A DNA stretch of 41,423 nt, taken from Chloroflexi bacterium OHK40 (GTDB lineage Bacteria > Chloroflexota > Chloroflexia > Chloroflexales > Chloroflexaceae). The position numbers and the translations under genes were made by a program. Below the pieces are notes generated by a model, which saw only the letters and a list, made by a program, of their open reading frames with translations, had not been told where the DNA came from and made no database searches. Positions 31,188-39,146 of this stretch are shown in pieces; positions within the stretch are counted from its first letter, which is position 1; the number at the start of each line of letters is the position of its first letter. Where the stretch lies: assembly GCA_004367505.1 (NCBI GenBank), contig SFCB01000078.1, positions 1 to 41,423 of the forward strand, written 5' to 3'.

Positions 31188-32693
31188 CTACTCCAGGGCG
31201 GCTGCGGCAGTGGCCACACGCGCCAGCACCTCGTCGCGGCCGAGAGCAGCGAGCATATCGAAGAGCGGCGGGGCCACCGTCCGCCCACTGACGGCCACAC
31301 GCACGGTACCGAAGAGCGGGCCTGGCTTCACCCCCAGGCTCTCGCCGAGCTCACGCAGGGCCGCCTCGAGCGTAGCGGCATCCCAGCGCTCCACAGCGTT
31401 GAGCGCAGCGTGGACCGCCCGCAGCCAGTCGTGGGCCTGGGACGGCTCAGTCTTCTTCGGAACGAGCAGGGCCGGGTCGTAACCGCCGGCGCCAGGCTGT
31501 GGGGCGCGGAAGAAGAACTCGAGCAACTCAGGCGCCTGCTGCAACTCCTCCAGCCGCTCATGCACCATCGGGGTGAGCTGCAGCACATAGGCCCGATCCT
31601 CATCGCTGGGCGGGTCACCGATCAGCCCCGCCTTCGCGAGGAAGGGCAGCATGCGCTCAGCCACCTCGGCAACCGGGAGACGACGAATGTAGATGCCGTT
31701 CATATCGCGCAGCTTATCGGGGTTCCAGCGAGCCGGGGAGGCCTGCACCCGGTCAATCGTAAAGCGCTCGACAATCTCGTCCCGGCTCATGATCTCGGTC
31801 TTGTCGTCGTAGCTCCAGCCCTGCAGAGCCAGATAGTTGAACATCGCCTCGGGCAGATAGCCCCGCTCCCAGAAGCGGTTCGTCGCCACATCGTCCTTAC
31901 GCTTGGAAAGCTTGCCACGACCATCGCTGCGCAGGATGGCCGGCACGTGGGCGAAGGCCGGGGCCTCCCAGCCGAAACACTGGTAGAGCAGCACGTGGTA
32001 GGGCGCCGAGGGCACCCACTCCTCCGAGCGCAACACGTGGGTGATGCCCATCAAGTGGTCATCGACCAGGTGCGCAAAGTGGTAGACGGGCATACCGCTC
32101 GACTTGATCAGCACAATATCTTGCAACTGGTCGTGCTGCACCGTGATCCGGTCGCCGCCACGAATCAGATCGGTGAAACTCGTCTCGCCCGTCAGTGGCG
32201 TCTTCAGGCGCACCGTGTAAGGCCGCCCGCTCGCCGCCAGTTCGCGCTGCCGCTCCAGAGGCCAGTCGCGCTCGGGGCCACGAAAGCGGAAAGCCTTGAC
32301 ACCACGGGCCTCGGCCTCGGCGCGCATCTGGGCCAACTCATCCTCCGTGGTGAAGGACAGGTAGGCGTGGCCCGCCGCCAGCAACTGCTCGACGTAGGGA
32401 GCATAGATCCCCTGCTCCTGGCGCAGCGACTGGACGTAGGGGCCATGGGGTCCACCGACATCGGGCCCTTCGTCCCAGTCGATGCCAACCCAGCGCAGCG
32501 AAGCCATGATATCGTCCGCCGCGCCCTCCACAAAGCGCTTCTCGTCGGTATCCTCGATCCGCAGGATGAACTGGCCGCCATAGTGGCGGGCGAAGAGCCA
32601 GTTAAAGAGCGCCGTGCGCACCCCGCCGATGTGCAAATAGCCTGTAGGGCTCGGGGCAAAACGCACACGCACCGGGGCCTTGATCTCGATCAT
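31188..32693 (-). CDS. gltX: Glutamyl-tRNA synthetase
   Basis: 501-residue class I aminoacyl-tRNA synthetase charging tRNA(Glu). HIGH-type motif at FAPSPTGYLHIGG (about 13-25), KMSKS-type motif at KLSKRKDD, and the ILRIEDTD block are all present, followed by an all-helical anticodon-binding C-terminus. Bacteria using the C5 pathway also make glutamyl-tRNA the precursor of tetrapyrroles, which matters in a bacteriochlorophyll producer. The start is ATG 32693 with GGAG about nine bases upstream; a TTG at 32717 is less likely. Whether it is discriminating or also charges tRNA(Gln) cannot be read here. Confidence 0.95.
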   Translation of the reverse strand: MIEIKAPVRVRFAPSPTGYLHIGGVRTALFNWLFARHYGGQFILRIEDTDEKRFVEGAADDIMASLRWVGIDWDEGPDVGGPHGPYVQSLRQEQGIYAPYVEQLLAAGHAYLSFTTEDELAQMRAEAEARGVKAFRFRGPERDWPLERQRELAASGRPYTVRLKTPLTGETSFTDLIRGGDRITVQHDQLQDIVLIKSSGMPVYHFAHLVDDHLMGITHVLRSEEWVPSAPYHVLLYQCFGWEAPAFAHVPAILRSDGRGKLSKRKDDVATNRFWERGYLPEAMFNYLALQGWSYDDKTEIMSRDEIVERFTIDRVQASPARWNPDKLRDMNGIYIRRLPVAEVAERMLPFLAKAGLIGDPPSDEDRAYVLQLTPMVHERLEELQQAPELLEFFFRAPQPGAGGYDPALLVPKKTEPSQAHDWLRAVHAALNAVERWDAATLEAALRELGESLGVKPGPLFGTVRVAVSGRTVAPPLFDMLAALGRDEVLARVATAAAALE

Positions 32694-32728
32694 CGCGTCT
32701 GTCTCCAGTTCGGCCAATCACCTGGCCC

Positions 32729-32734
32729 ATTATA
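32729..32734 (-). promoter_or_regulatory. Probable -10 element of the gltX operon
   Basis: TATAAT on the minus strand, 36 bases upstream of the gltX ATG. No good -35 is seen at 16-18 bases. The rest of the 235-base gap upstream shows nothing definite. Confidence 0.4.
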
Positions 32735-32928
32735 CGCCAGGAGCGGAGAGCGGGGACAGGGCGCCGAACGCTCCGCCTCAGCTGCGCCGTCGAGGCCAGA
32801 ACGAACCCTGACACGCCAGCCGATGAGTCTCGCGCACAGGTCAGCGGCTGCGCAGCAGTGTCAGCACATAGGGCAACCACGTAGGGATGCAGCGTGCCCC
32901 ATCCCGCGCGGCGGCCAGTGCGACAGCA

Positions 32929-33768
32929 TTACCGGTGATCGAGGAGCGGCAGATAGGCCCGCACATCGCCGGGAGACTCGCTCACGCCAGCGGCCCATTG
33001 CACACCGCCGAGCAGATGCGCGCGGAAGAGGGGTTCGGCGTAGCTCGCCTCGGTGTGCCCCAGGGCTGTATACCATGCCCGCCCGCCCGCGTACAGGTGG
33101 TACCAGCTCATCGGGTGGCTGGCGCCCATTGTGCCACCGCTGTAACTCGCCTCGTCGATCGTCAGCAGCACCTGCACCTCATCGCCCGGCGGGGCGCGGA
33201 AGTTATACCACTCATCGGTGCGCGTCCAACGCGCGGGCAAGCCGACCGTGGAGGGATGATCGCCCCGCACCACCTGCAACTCGGCCTGCTGGATGGCGGG
33301 GTGACTCGCGAAGTAGGCCCCCACCAGCCCGCCGTACCAGGGCCAGTCATACTCAGTATCGCTGGCGCTATGCACCCCCACGAAGCCCCCCCCGGCGCCG
33401 ATATAACGCTCAAAGGCAGCCTGCTGCTCGGCATTGAGCACATCGCCCGTGGTGTTGAGAAACACCACTGCCTGGTAGGCGCCGAGCCCCTCGTCGCTGA
33501 AGACCTGCGGGTCCTCGGTGTGGGTCACACCGAAGCCGTGCTCGGCACCCAACTCGCGGAGCGCCGTCACGCCCGCACCGATCGAGCTATGGCGAAAACC
33601 GGTTGTCCTGGTAAAGACCAGCACGTTGAACGCCGGTGGTTGGGCCGGTGTGGGTGCCGCGCTGCCCTCGTCGGCCAGCAAGCCACACGCGGCCACGCCC
33701 ACAAACAGCCCGTATATACCGAGAACCCAGACGGGCCAGGGCCAGCGCGGCGCGCGGCGATGCTGCAT
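32929..33768 (-). CDS. ThuA-like domain lipoprotein
   Basis: 279 residues. A signal with lipobox GVAAC (Cys28) is followed by a ThuA-like glutamine-amidotransferase-fold domain: VLVFTRTTGFRHSSIGAG, FERYIGAGGGFVGVHSASD, DEWYNFRAPP, then the MGASHPMSWYHLYAGGRAWYTALGHTEASY block. ThuA was first linked to trehalose utilisation. Many bacterial members are extracytoplasmic and of unknown reaction, perhaps carbohydrate-related. The start is ATG 33768 after GGGAGG; 33789 would extend it over the LOG stop codon. It follows the LOG-family gene by 17 bases and is likely co-transcribed with it. Confidence 0.85.
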   Translation of the reverse strand: MQHRRAPRWPWPVWVLGIYGLFVGVAACGLLADEGSAAPTPAQPPAFNVLVFTRTTGFRHSSIGAGVTALRELGAEHGFGVTHTEDPQVFSDEGLGAYQAVVFLNTTGDVLNAEQQAAFERYIGAGGGFVGVHSASDTEYDWPWYGGLVGAYFASHPAIQQAELQVVRGDHPSTVGLPARWTRTDEWYNFRAPPGDEVQVLLTIDEASYSGGTMGASHPMSWYHLYAGGRAWYTALGHTEASYAEPLFRAHLLGGVQWAAGVSESPGDVRAYLPLLDHR

Positions 33769-33785
33769 GGCGTGAACCTCCCTTG

Positions 33786-34331
33786 TCACCCTTGCCGGTC
33801 GAGGAGCGCCATCAACTCCGGCACTTCGGCGGCCACGGCGTAGAGGCCCAGGTGGTCGGGGTGAATAAAGCCAGCCGCGACGGCGTGCCCAAAAAAATCG
33901 AGCAGCGGGCTAAAGTAGCCGCCGGTATTGAGGAAGTAGATCGGCTTCGTATGGTAGCGCAGCTGGCGCAGGGTAAGCGTCTCCACCACCTCCTCCAGCG
34001 TGCCGAAACCACCGGGCAGCGCGACAAAGGCATCGCTGCGCTCGAACATCATCCCCTTACGCTCGCGGAGCGTCTCGGTCACAATCAGTTCGCTCACATC
34101 GGTGAGACCCTGCTCGCGCTCCAGCAGGCCACGGGGAATGATACCCACCACCTGCCCGCCAGCATCCAGGGCCGCGCGGGCGGCTACCCCCATCAGGCCC
34201 ACATTGCCACCCCCATAGACGAGCCGCCAGCCCCGGGCGGCCACCTCGGCGCCAAAGGCCGCGGCGGCATCGGCGTAGAGCGGATCGCGGCCATTCCGCG
34301 AGCCGCAGTAGAGACAGATCGTTCGCTGCAT
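33786..34331 (-). CDS. LOG-family protein (putative nucleoside 5'-monophosphate phosphoribohydrolase)
   Basis: 181 residues of Rossmann-like fold with the LOG signature PGGFGTLEE (about 115-123) and the preceding RKGMMFERSD. The N-terminus ICLYCGSRNG is also standard. LOG enzymes release the free base from cytokinin riboside monophosphates; in most bacteria they probably act on AMP-type nucleotides, often called YgdH/YvdD-like. The start is ATG 34331, giving the usual length. A -10-like TACAAT (minus strand, 34373-34368) lies 37 bases upstream. Confidence 0.88.
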   Translation of the reverse strand: MQRTICLYCGSRNGRDPLYADAAAAFGAEVAARGWRLVYGGGNVGLMGVAARAALDAGGQVVGIIPRGLLEREQGLTDVSELIVTETLRERKGMMFERSDAFVALPGGFGTLEEVVETLTLRQLRYHTKPIYFLNTGGYFSPLLDFFGHAVAAGFIHPDHLGLYAVAAEVPELMALLDRQG

Positions 34332-34469
34332 TGTTGGGATGCCTTTCTTCGCCCGCGCAACCGTCTCATTGTACACGAGCAGCGCGACAACCAGTTCACC
34401 GGCGGGGGATGAACACCGGCTTCCCCATCGATCACACCCGTCCCCTGTCCTCTCCCCCCTCGGGGCATA

Positions 34470-34478
34470 TGCTATAAT
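34470..34478 (+). promoter_or_regulatory. Extended -10 promoter of the adenine methyltransferase gene
   Basis: TGC-TATAAT, a full consensus hexamer with the TGN extension, about 75 bases before the GTG start at 34552. No -35 is apparent. Confidence 0.55.
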
Positions 34479-34551
34479 CCGGCCTCAACGTCCCTGGGGT
34501 GCAAGGCCGCCCGCCCCATGCGCCCACCCTCTCCTCTGTCTGGAGTTACTG

Positions 34552-35433
34552 GTGCCTGCTCGTTCCTTCCTGAAGTGGGCCGGCGGCAAGGCGCAGCTGT
34601 TGCCCGCGCTCACCGAGCGCCTGCCCCCGCGCTTCCGGCGCTACCACGAGCCCTTCGTCGGCGGAGGCGCGCTGTTCTTCCACCTCTGGAATACCGGCCG
34701 GCTCCAGGCCGGCGCCACCCTCAGCGACTTCAACCCCGAGTTGGTGGCCTGCTACACCGCCGTGCGCGATCACGTAGAGGAGCTGATCGAGATCCTCCAG
34801 CGCCATAAACCCCATTTCGCCGACCGTGACTATTTTTATGCCATTCGCGGATGGGATCGGCAGCCCGGCTTCGAGCACATTCCCCTGGTTGAGCGGGCCG
34901 CCCGCACGATCTTCCTCAACCGCACGTGCTACAACGGCCTCTATCGCCTGAATAACCGGGGCCAGTTCAATGCGCCCTTCGGCTATTACAAGAACCCCCT
35001 GATCGTCGATCCGGAGAACCTGCGCGAGGTGAGCCGGGCCCTCCAGCACGTCGAACTACTGGTCGATGATTTCGCCGGGGTGCTGGCGCGGGCCGAGCCC
35101 GACGACTTTATCTACTTCGACCCGCCCTACGTGCCGGTGAGCGCTACGGCCTCCTTCACAGCCTACACCGGCCAGGGCTTCAGCGAGCTGGAGCAGCGGC
35201 GCCTGGCAGAGGTGTTCATGCGCCTTGCCGAGCGGGGCTGCCACGTAATGCTCAGCAACTCGTATACCGAGCTTGCGCGCACCCTCTACGCCGGCCAGCC
35301 CGTCCACGAGAGTGTGCGCGCCAGCCGCAAGATCAATTGCGATGGGAAGAAACGGGGCGAGGTCGACGAGCTGATCGTCTGCAGCTACCTCCCGGCCTCC
35401 CGTCCGTCTGCCCTGGTTGGGGCGAAAGCCTGA
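34552..35433 (+). CDS. D12-class DNA adenine N6-methyltransferase (Dam/DpnM-like)
   Basis: 293 residues. N-terminal FLKWAGGKAQLLPAL (AdoMet-binding, typical of Dam), EPFVGGGALFFHL (motif I), the helical target-recognition region with NRTCYNGLYRLNNRGQFNAPFGYY, and catalytic DPPY in YFDPPYVPVS (motif IV) are all present. This alpha-class family usually methylates adenine in GATC. No restriction endonuclease is encoded beside it, so it looks like an orphan methylase used for regulation or repair, or the remnant of an R-M system. The start is GTG 34552 after GGAG, 6-8 bases away, and directly before the conserved block; longer in-frame starts read unrelated sequence. Confidence 0.9.
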   Translation: MPARSFLKWAGGKAQLLPALTERLPPRFRRYHEPFVGGGALFFHLWNTGRLQAGATLSDFNPELVACYTAVRDHVEELIEILQRHKPHFADRDYFYAIRGWDRQPGFEHIPLVERAARTIFLNRTCYNGLYRLNNRGQFNAPFGYYKNPLIVDPENLREVSRALQHVELLVDDFAGVLARAEPDDFIYFDPPYVPVSATASFTAYTGQGFSELEQRRLAEVFMRLAERGCHVMLSNSYTELARTLYAGQPVHESVRASRKINCDGKKRGEVDELIVCSYLPASRPSALVGAKA

Positions 35434-35522
35434 TGCGTTGCGCTCCGACAAGCGGCAGGCGCCGCTAGCTTCGGGGCAGCGCGGAACACACCGGCCCGGC
35501 ACGCCTGGATCTGATCGCCCCC

Positions 35523-35547
35523 GGCACGCGCCGCCGACAACCGTGCC
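35523..35547. terminator. Weak hairpin between convergent methylase and peptidase genes
   Basis: GGCACG (35523-35528) and CGTGCC (35542-35547) with a 13-base loop, in the 119-base gap between converging genes. No U-tract. Confidence 0.3.
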
Positions 35548-35552
35548 TGCCC

Positions 35553-37151
35553 TCAGGGGATCGGCACCCGCGCCGCCGTGAGCACCCAGTCGTTGAAGAG
35601 CGGGTCGAGCTCGCAGCTGCACGCAGCCTCAGCGGCCCGCAGCAGGTCGCTCCCGGCCACCTCACGATAGCGCCCGGCGCTGTAGTAGCCCTGTAGAAAG
35701 CGCTCGAAGGCCTCCTCACCGATCTGGGCGCGCAGGGCGTGGAAGAAGAGCGCCCCCTTGGCGTAGGCGATCGGCACGTAGATCCCGCGTAGCTCGGCGG
35801 GCGGGGTCGCAAGGGGCACATCACGGCGCTGCTCGCGCGAGGAGCGGTAGAGGCTGCGGAAGTAGTCCAGTTCGGCCAGTGCGAGTTCGCGCTGGCCCAG
35901 CCACTCGTAGTAGATCACCTGGGCATAGCTCGTGAGCCCCTCATCGAGCCATGGTTCACCCTGGGCGTCGCTGCCCACCTGGCTGTACCACCACTGGTGG
36001 GCAACCTCGTGGGCGACGGTCGTCTCCAGGCCACGGCTATTGCTGGCATAGAGCTCCTGCTCGATCAGCACCACACCAGGGTACTCCATGCCCAGGAACT
36101 GGGTCATCGCGCCCTGGATCACCTCCAACTCAGCCAGGGGATAGCGGCCAAAACGGGCGTTGAAGGCCAGCAACGACTGCTCGGCCACCCGCAAGGCCCG
36201 CCGTCCGGCGGCCGCGTCGTCCGGCTGGTAGTGGCTCACGATCCGCGTCCCGTCTACGGTCACGCTGGCCTGGTCGAGCCCCTGAACGGCGCCCAGATAG
36301 AACTCCCGCTGTGGCCCGCTCACATAGCGCTCACGGCGCACGCCATCCCGCACCGGCGCGCTACTCACCTGCGCCCCCGTGGTCACCAGTTCCCAGCCAG
36401 CGGGCACATCCACCGTGACGTCATAGAGAGCGGTGGCGGTTACGGCGAAGTCGCCACGACTCACGATCGGCCGTCGGTCCCAGCCAGTGCCGGGGAAGTA
36501 GCGTGCCAGCACCGGGTAGAAATTGGCCAGTGACCAGAGGCCAGCCTCGTAGTTGAAGGCGCCGAAGGTATCGCGGCTCGCATTGCGTGGCGTCTGGGCA
36601 GTGAAGCCGAGCTCCACACGGGTGCTGCCACCCGGCGGGATGGGCCGGGGCAGCGCGAGCCAGATCAGCGTGTCGCCGTGCTCGGTGCCAGAGCGCACCG
36701 GCTGCCCGTCCACACTGGCCGAAGTCACGGCGAGGCGACCGCCAAAATCGGGATGGTTGGGGTAGAGGTGGAAGTAGAGCCGCTCGTAGGGGTCGGTGGA
36801 GCGATTCGTAAGCTCCACGGCGGCGGTCCCGCGCAGCTGCAGGGCGCCGGGCAGCAGCGCGGCGATGATCGTGTAGCGATCCCACTCGGCGGCGCGGGCC
36901 AGGTCGCCCACGTGCGCAGGCAGGAGGGCGGCCGACTGCGCGGCGAGGAAGGGATCGGCCGGGGCGGGCGTGGGCGAGGGCTGAGCGCTCCCACGCCGGG
37001 GCGTGGGCGTCGGGGCCTGAGGAGCCGGCGCGGCATAGGCGGCACAGCCGCTCAGGATTAGGGCCAGGGCGAGCAGCGCGGCTGCGGGGCGCAGCAGATA
37101 GGCAGGTGGTGCGAGCATAACGGGTAGTGGGTGCTTTGCCAGTAGCGCCAT
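35553..37151 (-). CDS. M1-family (gluzincin) metallopeptidase lipoprotein
   Basis: 532 residues. A signal with lipobox LILSGC (Cys36) and a Pro/Thr linker precede a beta-rich N-terminal domain and a thermolysin-like catalytic domain. Zinc site: HEVAHQWW (HExxH), then Glu in WLDEGLTSY about 18 residues later, the M1 pattern. Instead of the GAMEN exopeptidase loop there is FLGMEYPGVV, as in many bacterial M1 proteins. It would be an extracytoplasmic aminopeptidase-like enzyme attached by lipid. Starts at 37151 and 37118 are both possible; neither has a clear ribosome-binding site, and the second gives a more usual signal peptide. Confidence 0.85.
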   Translation of the reverse strand: MALLAKHPLPVMLAPPAYLLRPAAALLALALILSGCAAYAAPAPQAPTPTPRRGSAQPSPTPAPADPFLAAQSAALLPAHVGDLARAAEWDRYTIIAALLPGALQLRGTAAVELTNRSTDPYERLYFHLYPNHPDFGGRLAVTSASVDGQPVRSGTEHGDTLIWLALPRPIPPGGSTRVELGFTAQTPRNASRDTFGAFNYEAGLWSLANFYPVLARYFPGTGWDRRPIVSRGDFAVTATALYDVTVDVPAGWELVTTGAQVSSAPVRDGVRRERYVSGPQREFYLGAVQGLDQASVTVDGTRIVSHYQPDDAAAGRRALRVAEQSLLAFNARFGRYPLAELEVIQGAMTQFLGMEYPGVVLIEQELYASNSRGLETTVAHEVAHQWWYSQVGSDAQGEPWLDEGLTSYAQVIYYEWLGQRELALAELDYFRSLYRSSREQRRDVPLATPPAELRGIYVPIAYAKGALFFHALRAQIGEEAFERFLQGYYSAGRYREVAGSDLLRAAEAACSCELDPLFNDWVLTAARVPIP

Positions 37152-37162
37152 CGGGCGCAGCG

Positions 37163-37171
37163 TGGTATGCT
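37163..37171 (+). promoter_or_regulatory. Extended -10-like element before the small ORF
   Basis: TGG-TATGCT on the plus strand, about 85 bases upstream of the ATG at 37255. Confidence 0.3.
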
Positions 37172-37254
37172 AAAAGCGCTAGCCTTCCACACTCTACCAC
37201 AGCGCGCCCTGGGCCTCCAGGGCAATCTGGCCCACCAGCCGTGAGGAGGAGGCT

Positions 37255-37488
37255 ATGACACTCAGCGAACGCGAGATTGGCGCCACACAGGCTGGCCGCC
37301 AGCACAAGCAGCCCCCGGCGCCCCCACCTCTTTACACCCGCTACTGCGTCGCGCCCCGGCCCACCCATCCCATCGGCGAACCGCGCTTCGTCCACGCGCT
37401 GCTCGTGGCCGCCTGGCTCGGGCGGCTGATCGACCCGCTGCCCCACGGCGCGGAGCGGCCCACTACCCCACCGCGTGCACCGGCGTAA
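37255..37488 (+). CDS. Small hypothetical protein
   Basis: 77 residues, rich in Pro and Arg, with a short hydrophobic patch (ALLVAAWLGRLI, about 48-59). I do not recognise it. It may be real because GAGGAGGAGG stands close before its ATG and an extended -10-like element lies upstream. Against it, the composition is ordinary for a GC-rich random frame. Its last 26 bases overlap the converging hydroxyacid dehydrogenase gene. Confidence 0.4.
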   Translation: MTLSEREIGATQAGRQHKQPPAPPPLYTRYCVAPRPTHPIGEPRFVHALLVAAWLGRLIDPLPHGAERPTTPPRAPA

Positions 37489-38434
37489 GCGGCGGTCGGC
37501 CCGCGAGCACAGCAACAAGGTTCTCGGCAGCCAGCGTGGCCATGCGGGTGCGCGTGGCCACGCTGGCGCTGCCAATGTGCGGCACGGCCACGCAGTTGGG
37601 AAGCGCCAGCAGCGGGTGATCCGGGCCGATCGGCTCACGCTCAAAGACGTCGATCCCGGCCGCTCGGGGCCGGCCTGCCCGCAGCGACTCCACCAGCTCC
37701 GCCTCACGCACGATCGGACCCCGCGCCACATTCACAAACACCGCGTCGTCGCGCATGAGCCCGAACTCGCGGGCGCCGAACAGCCCACGGGTCTCCGGGG
37801 TGAGTGGCAGTGTGACCACGACAAACTGGCACTCCACGAGCAACTCGTCCAGGCTCCGGTACAGGGCGCCCGTCGCCGCTTCGAGCTCAGGGCTGGCGTT
37901 GCGGTTATGGTAGCGCAGCTCCATGCCGAAACCGCTGGCCCGCCGCAGGACTGCGGCCCCGATCCGGCCCGCGCCCACTACCCCCAGGCTCGCGCCGTAC
38001 ACGTCCACGCCGACCATCTGCATCGGGTGCCAGGGCCCCCAACCGCCGGCCTCGATCAGCTTCTGCCCCTCGACGATGCGCCGCGCGGCGGCCAGCATCA
38101 GCGCCCACGCCAGGTCGGCCGTAGTCTCGGTAAGCACACCGGGCGTGTTCGTCACCACCACGCCCCGCGCGCTGCAGGCAGGCACATCGATGTTGTCGTA
38201 GCCGACGGCCATATTGGCCACCACCTTCAGGTCGGGCGCGGCGTCGAGCAACTCGGCATCGACCCGGTCGGTGAGCAGCGTGAGCAGGCCTGCGGCGCCG
38301 GCAGCACCCCGCAGGAGCGCCTCGCGCGGCGCGGGACGCTCCGCGTCGTCCCACAGATCCACCTCGCAGTGCGCGGAGAGCAAGCGCATGGCGGGCTCGG
38401 GCAGCCGGCGGGTCAGGAAGATCTTTGGGGCCAT
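37463..38434 (-). CDS. D-2-hydroxyacid dehydrogenase, glyoxylate/hydroxypyruvate reductase-like
   Basis: 323 residues. An N-terminal substrate lobe (NMAVGYDNIDVPACSARGVVVTNTPGVLTETTADL) precedes an NAD(P)-binding motif (GVVGAGRIGAAVLRRA, about 152-167). The catalytic triad is Arg in NVARGPIV, Glu in FEREP and His in PHIGSAS. The enzyme interconverts 2-oxoacids such as glyoxylate or hydroxypyruvate with D-2-hydroxyacids. It is the last gene of the lutA-lutB-lutC run, two bases after lutC. Pairing with lactate/glycolate oxidation genes suggests glycolate-glyoxylate or D-lactate metabolism. Chloroflexus is known to form glyoxylate in its 3-hydroxypropionate bicycle; a link here is inference. Confidence 0.88.
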   Translation of the reverse strand: MAPKIFLTRRLPEPAMRLLSAHCEVDLWDDAERPAPREALLRGAAGAAGLLTLLTDRVDAELLDAAPDLKVVANMAVGYDNIDVPACSARGVVVTNTPGVLTETTADLAWALMLAAARRIVEGQKLIEAGGWGPWHPMQMVGVDVYGASLGVVGAGRIGAAVLRRASGFGMELRYHNRNASPELEAATGALYRSLDELLVECQFVVVTLPLTPETRGLFGAREFGLMRDDAVFVNVARGPIVREAELVESLRAGRPRAAGIDVFEREPIGPDHPLLALPNCVAVPHIGSASVATRTRMATLAAENLVAVLAGRPPLTPVHAVG

Positions 38435-38436
38435 GG

Positions 38437-39132
38437 TTACGCATCCATCAAAATCACGTGGATCTCGGGTGGGCCGTGAATGCCAAGCGAGAGGGTCATC
38501 TCGATGTCGGCCGTGCGCGAGGGCCCGGTGATCAAGGTAAGGTTGCTCGTCTCGGCGAAGAGCGCCGCCCCATACCTGGCCCTAAGCGTGGCGAGAGCCT
38601 CGCCCAGCCCACGCACCAACTGGCCACGGCGCACCACGGCGATATGGACAGGGGCGAGGAGCGAGGCCAGACGCGGGCGGCCCGGGCCGTGGCGCAGCAC
38701 CAGGCTGGCACTCTCGGCGATGGCGAGTTCGACACCCGAAAGGCAGACCCGGGCCGGCTCAAGCCGCTGCAGGCGGTGTTTGCGGTCCACACCATTCTCC
38801 GCCGGGTCGAGCAGGGCCACACCCCGCGCCTCCAGCAGGGCCTCCAGTCCAGGCAGACCGATCTGCTCAAGGTCCCAGGCGATCGCCTGGCTGGCGTCGC
38901 GGCCGGCAAGCAGATCGCCGATCGTCTCAATGGCCTCCTCGGCATCGGCCACCAGGTAAGCGCGGCCCTCCAGCTTGCGCAACTCATCGGCGAACTGAGC
39001 GGCCAGATCGGCGGCGGGCGGCATCACGTGGGGTGGCGGATCGTGGGGGGCTCTGGCGGCCTCGGCGGCCAGCCACTGGCGCGAGGAGGCCAGGCTGGTG
39101 CGCAGGCTGGAGAGAATACGGTCGCGGCTCAT
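38437..39132 (-). CDS. lutC: LutC-like L-lactate utilisation protein (LUD domain)
   Basis: 231-residue LUD-domain protein of the YkgG/LutC family, a component of the LutABC iron-sulfur oxidase that converts L-lactate to pyruvate. The LUD core is seen in VCLSGVELAIAESASLVLRHGPGRPRLASLLAPVHIAVV and the C-terminal TLITGPSRTADIEMTLSLGIHGP. The start is placed at ATG 39132 (GGAG nine bases upstream, MSRDRILSSLR like family members). ATG 39150, overlapping the lutB stop as ATGA, would add six residues. Confidence 0.9.
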   Translation of the reverse strand: MSRDRILSSLRTSLASSRQWLAAEAARAPHDPPPHVMPPAADLAAQFADELRKLEGRAYLVADAEEAIETIGDLLAGRDASQAIAWDLEQIGLPGLEALLEARGVALLDPAENGVDRKHRLQRLEPARVCLSGVELAIAESASLVLRHGPGRPRLASLLAPVHIAVVRRGQLVRGLGEALATLRARYGAALFAETSNLTLITGPSRTADIEMTLSLGIHGPPEIHVILMDA

Positions 39133-39146
39133 GTTTCTTCGCTCCG

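Noticed and set aside
31128..33437. 769-codon plus-strand frame opposite gltX and the ThuA gene
   Set aside because: It spans two well-supported genes on the other strand and has no recognisable domain.
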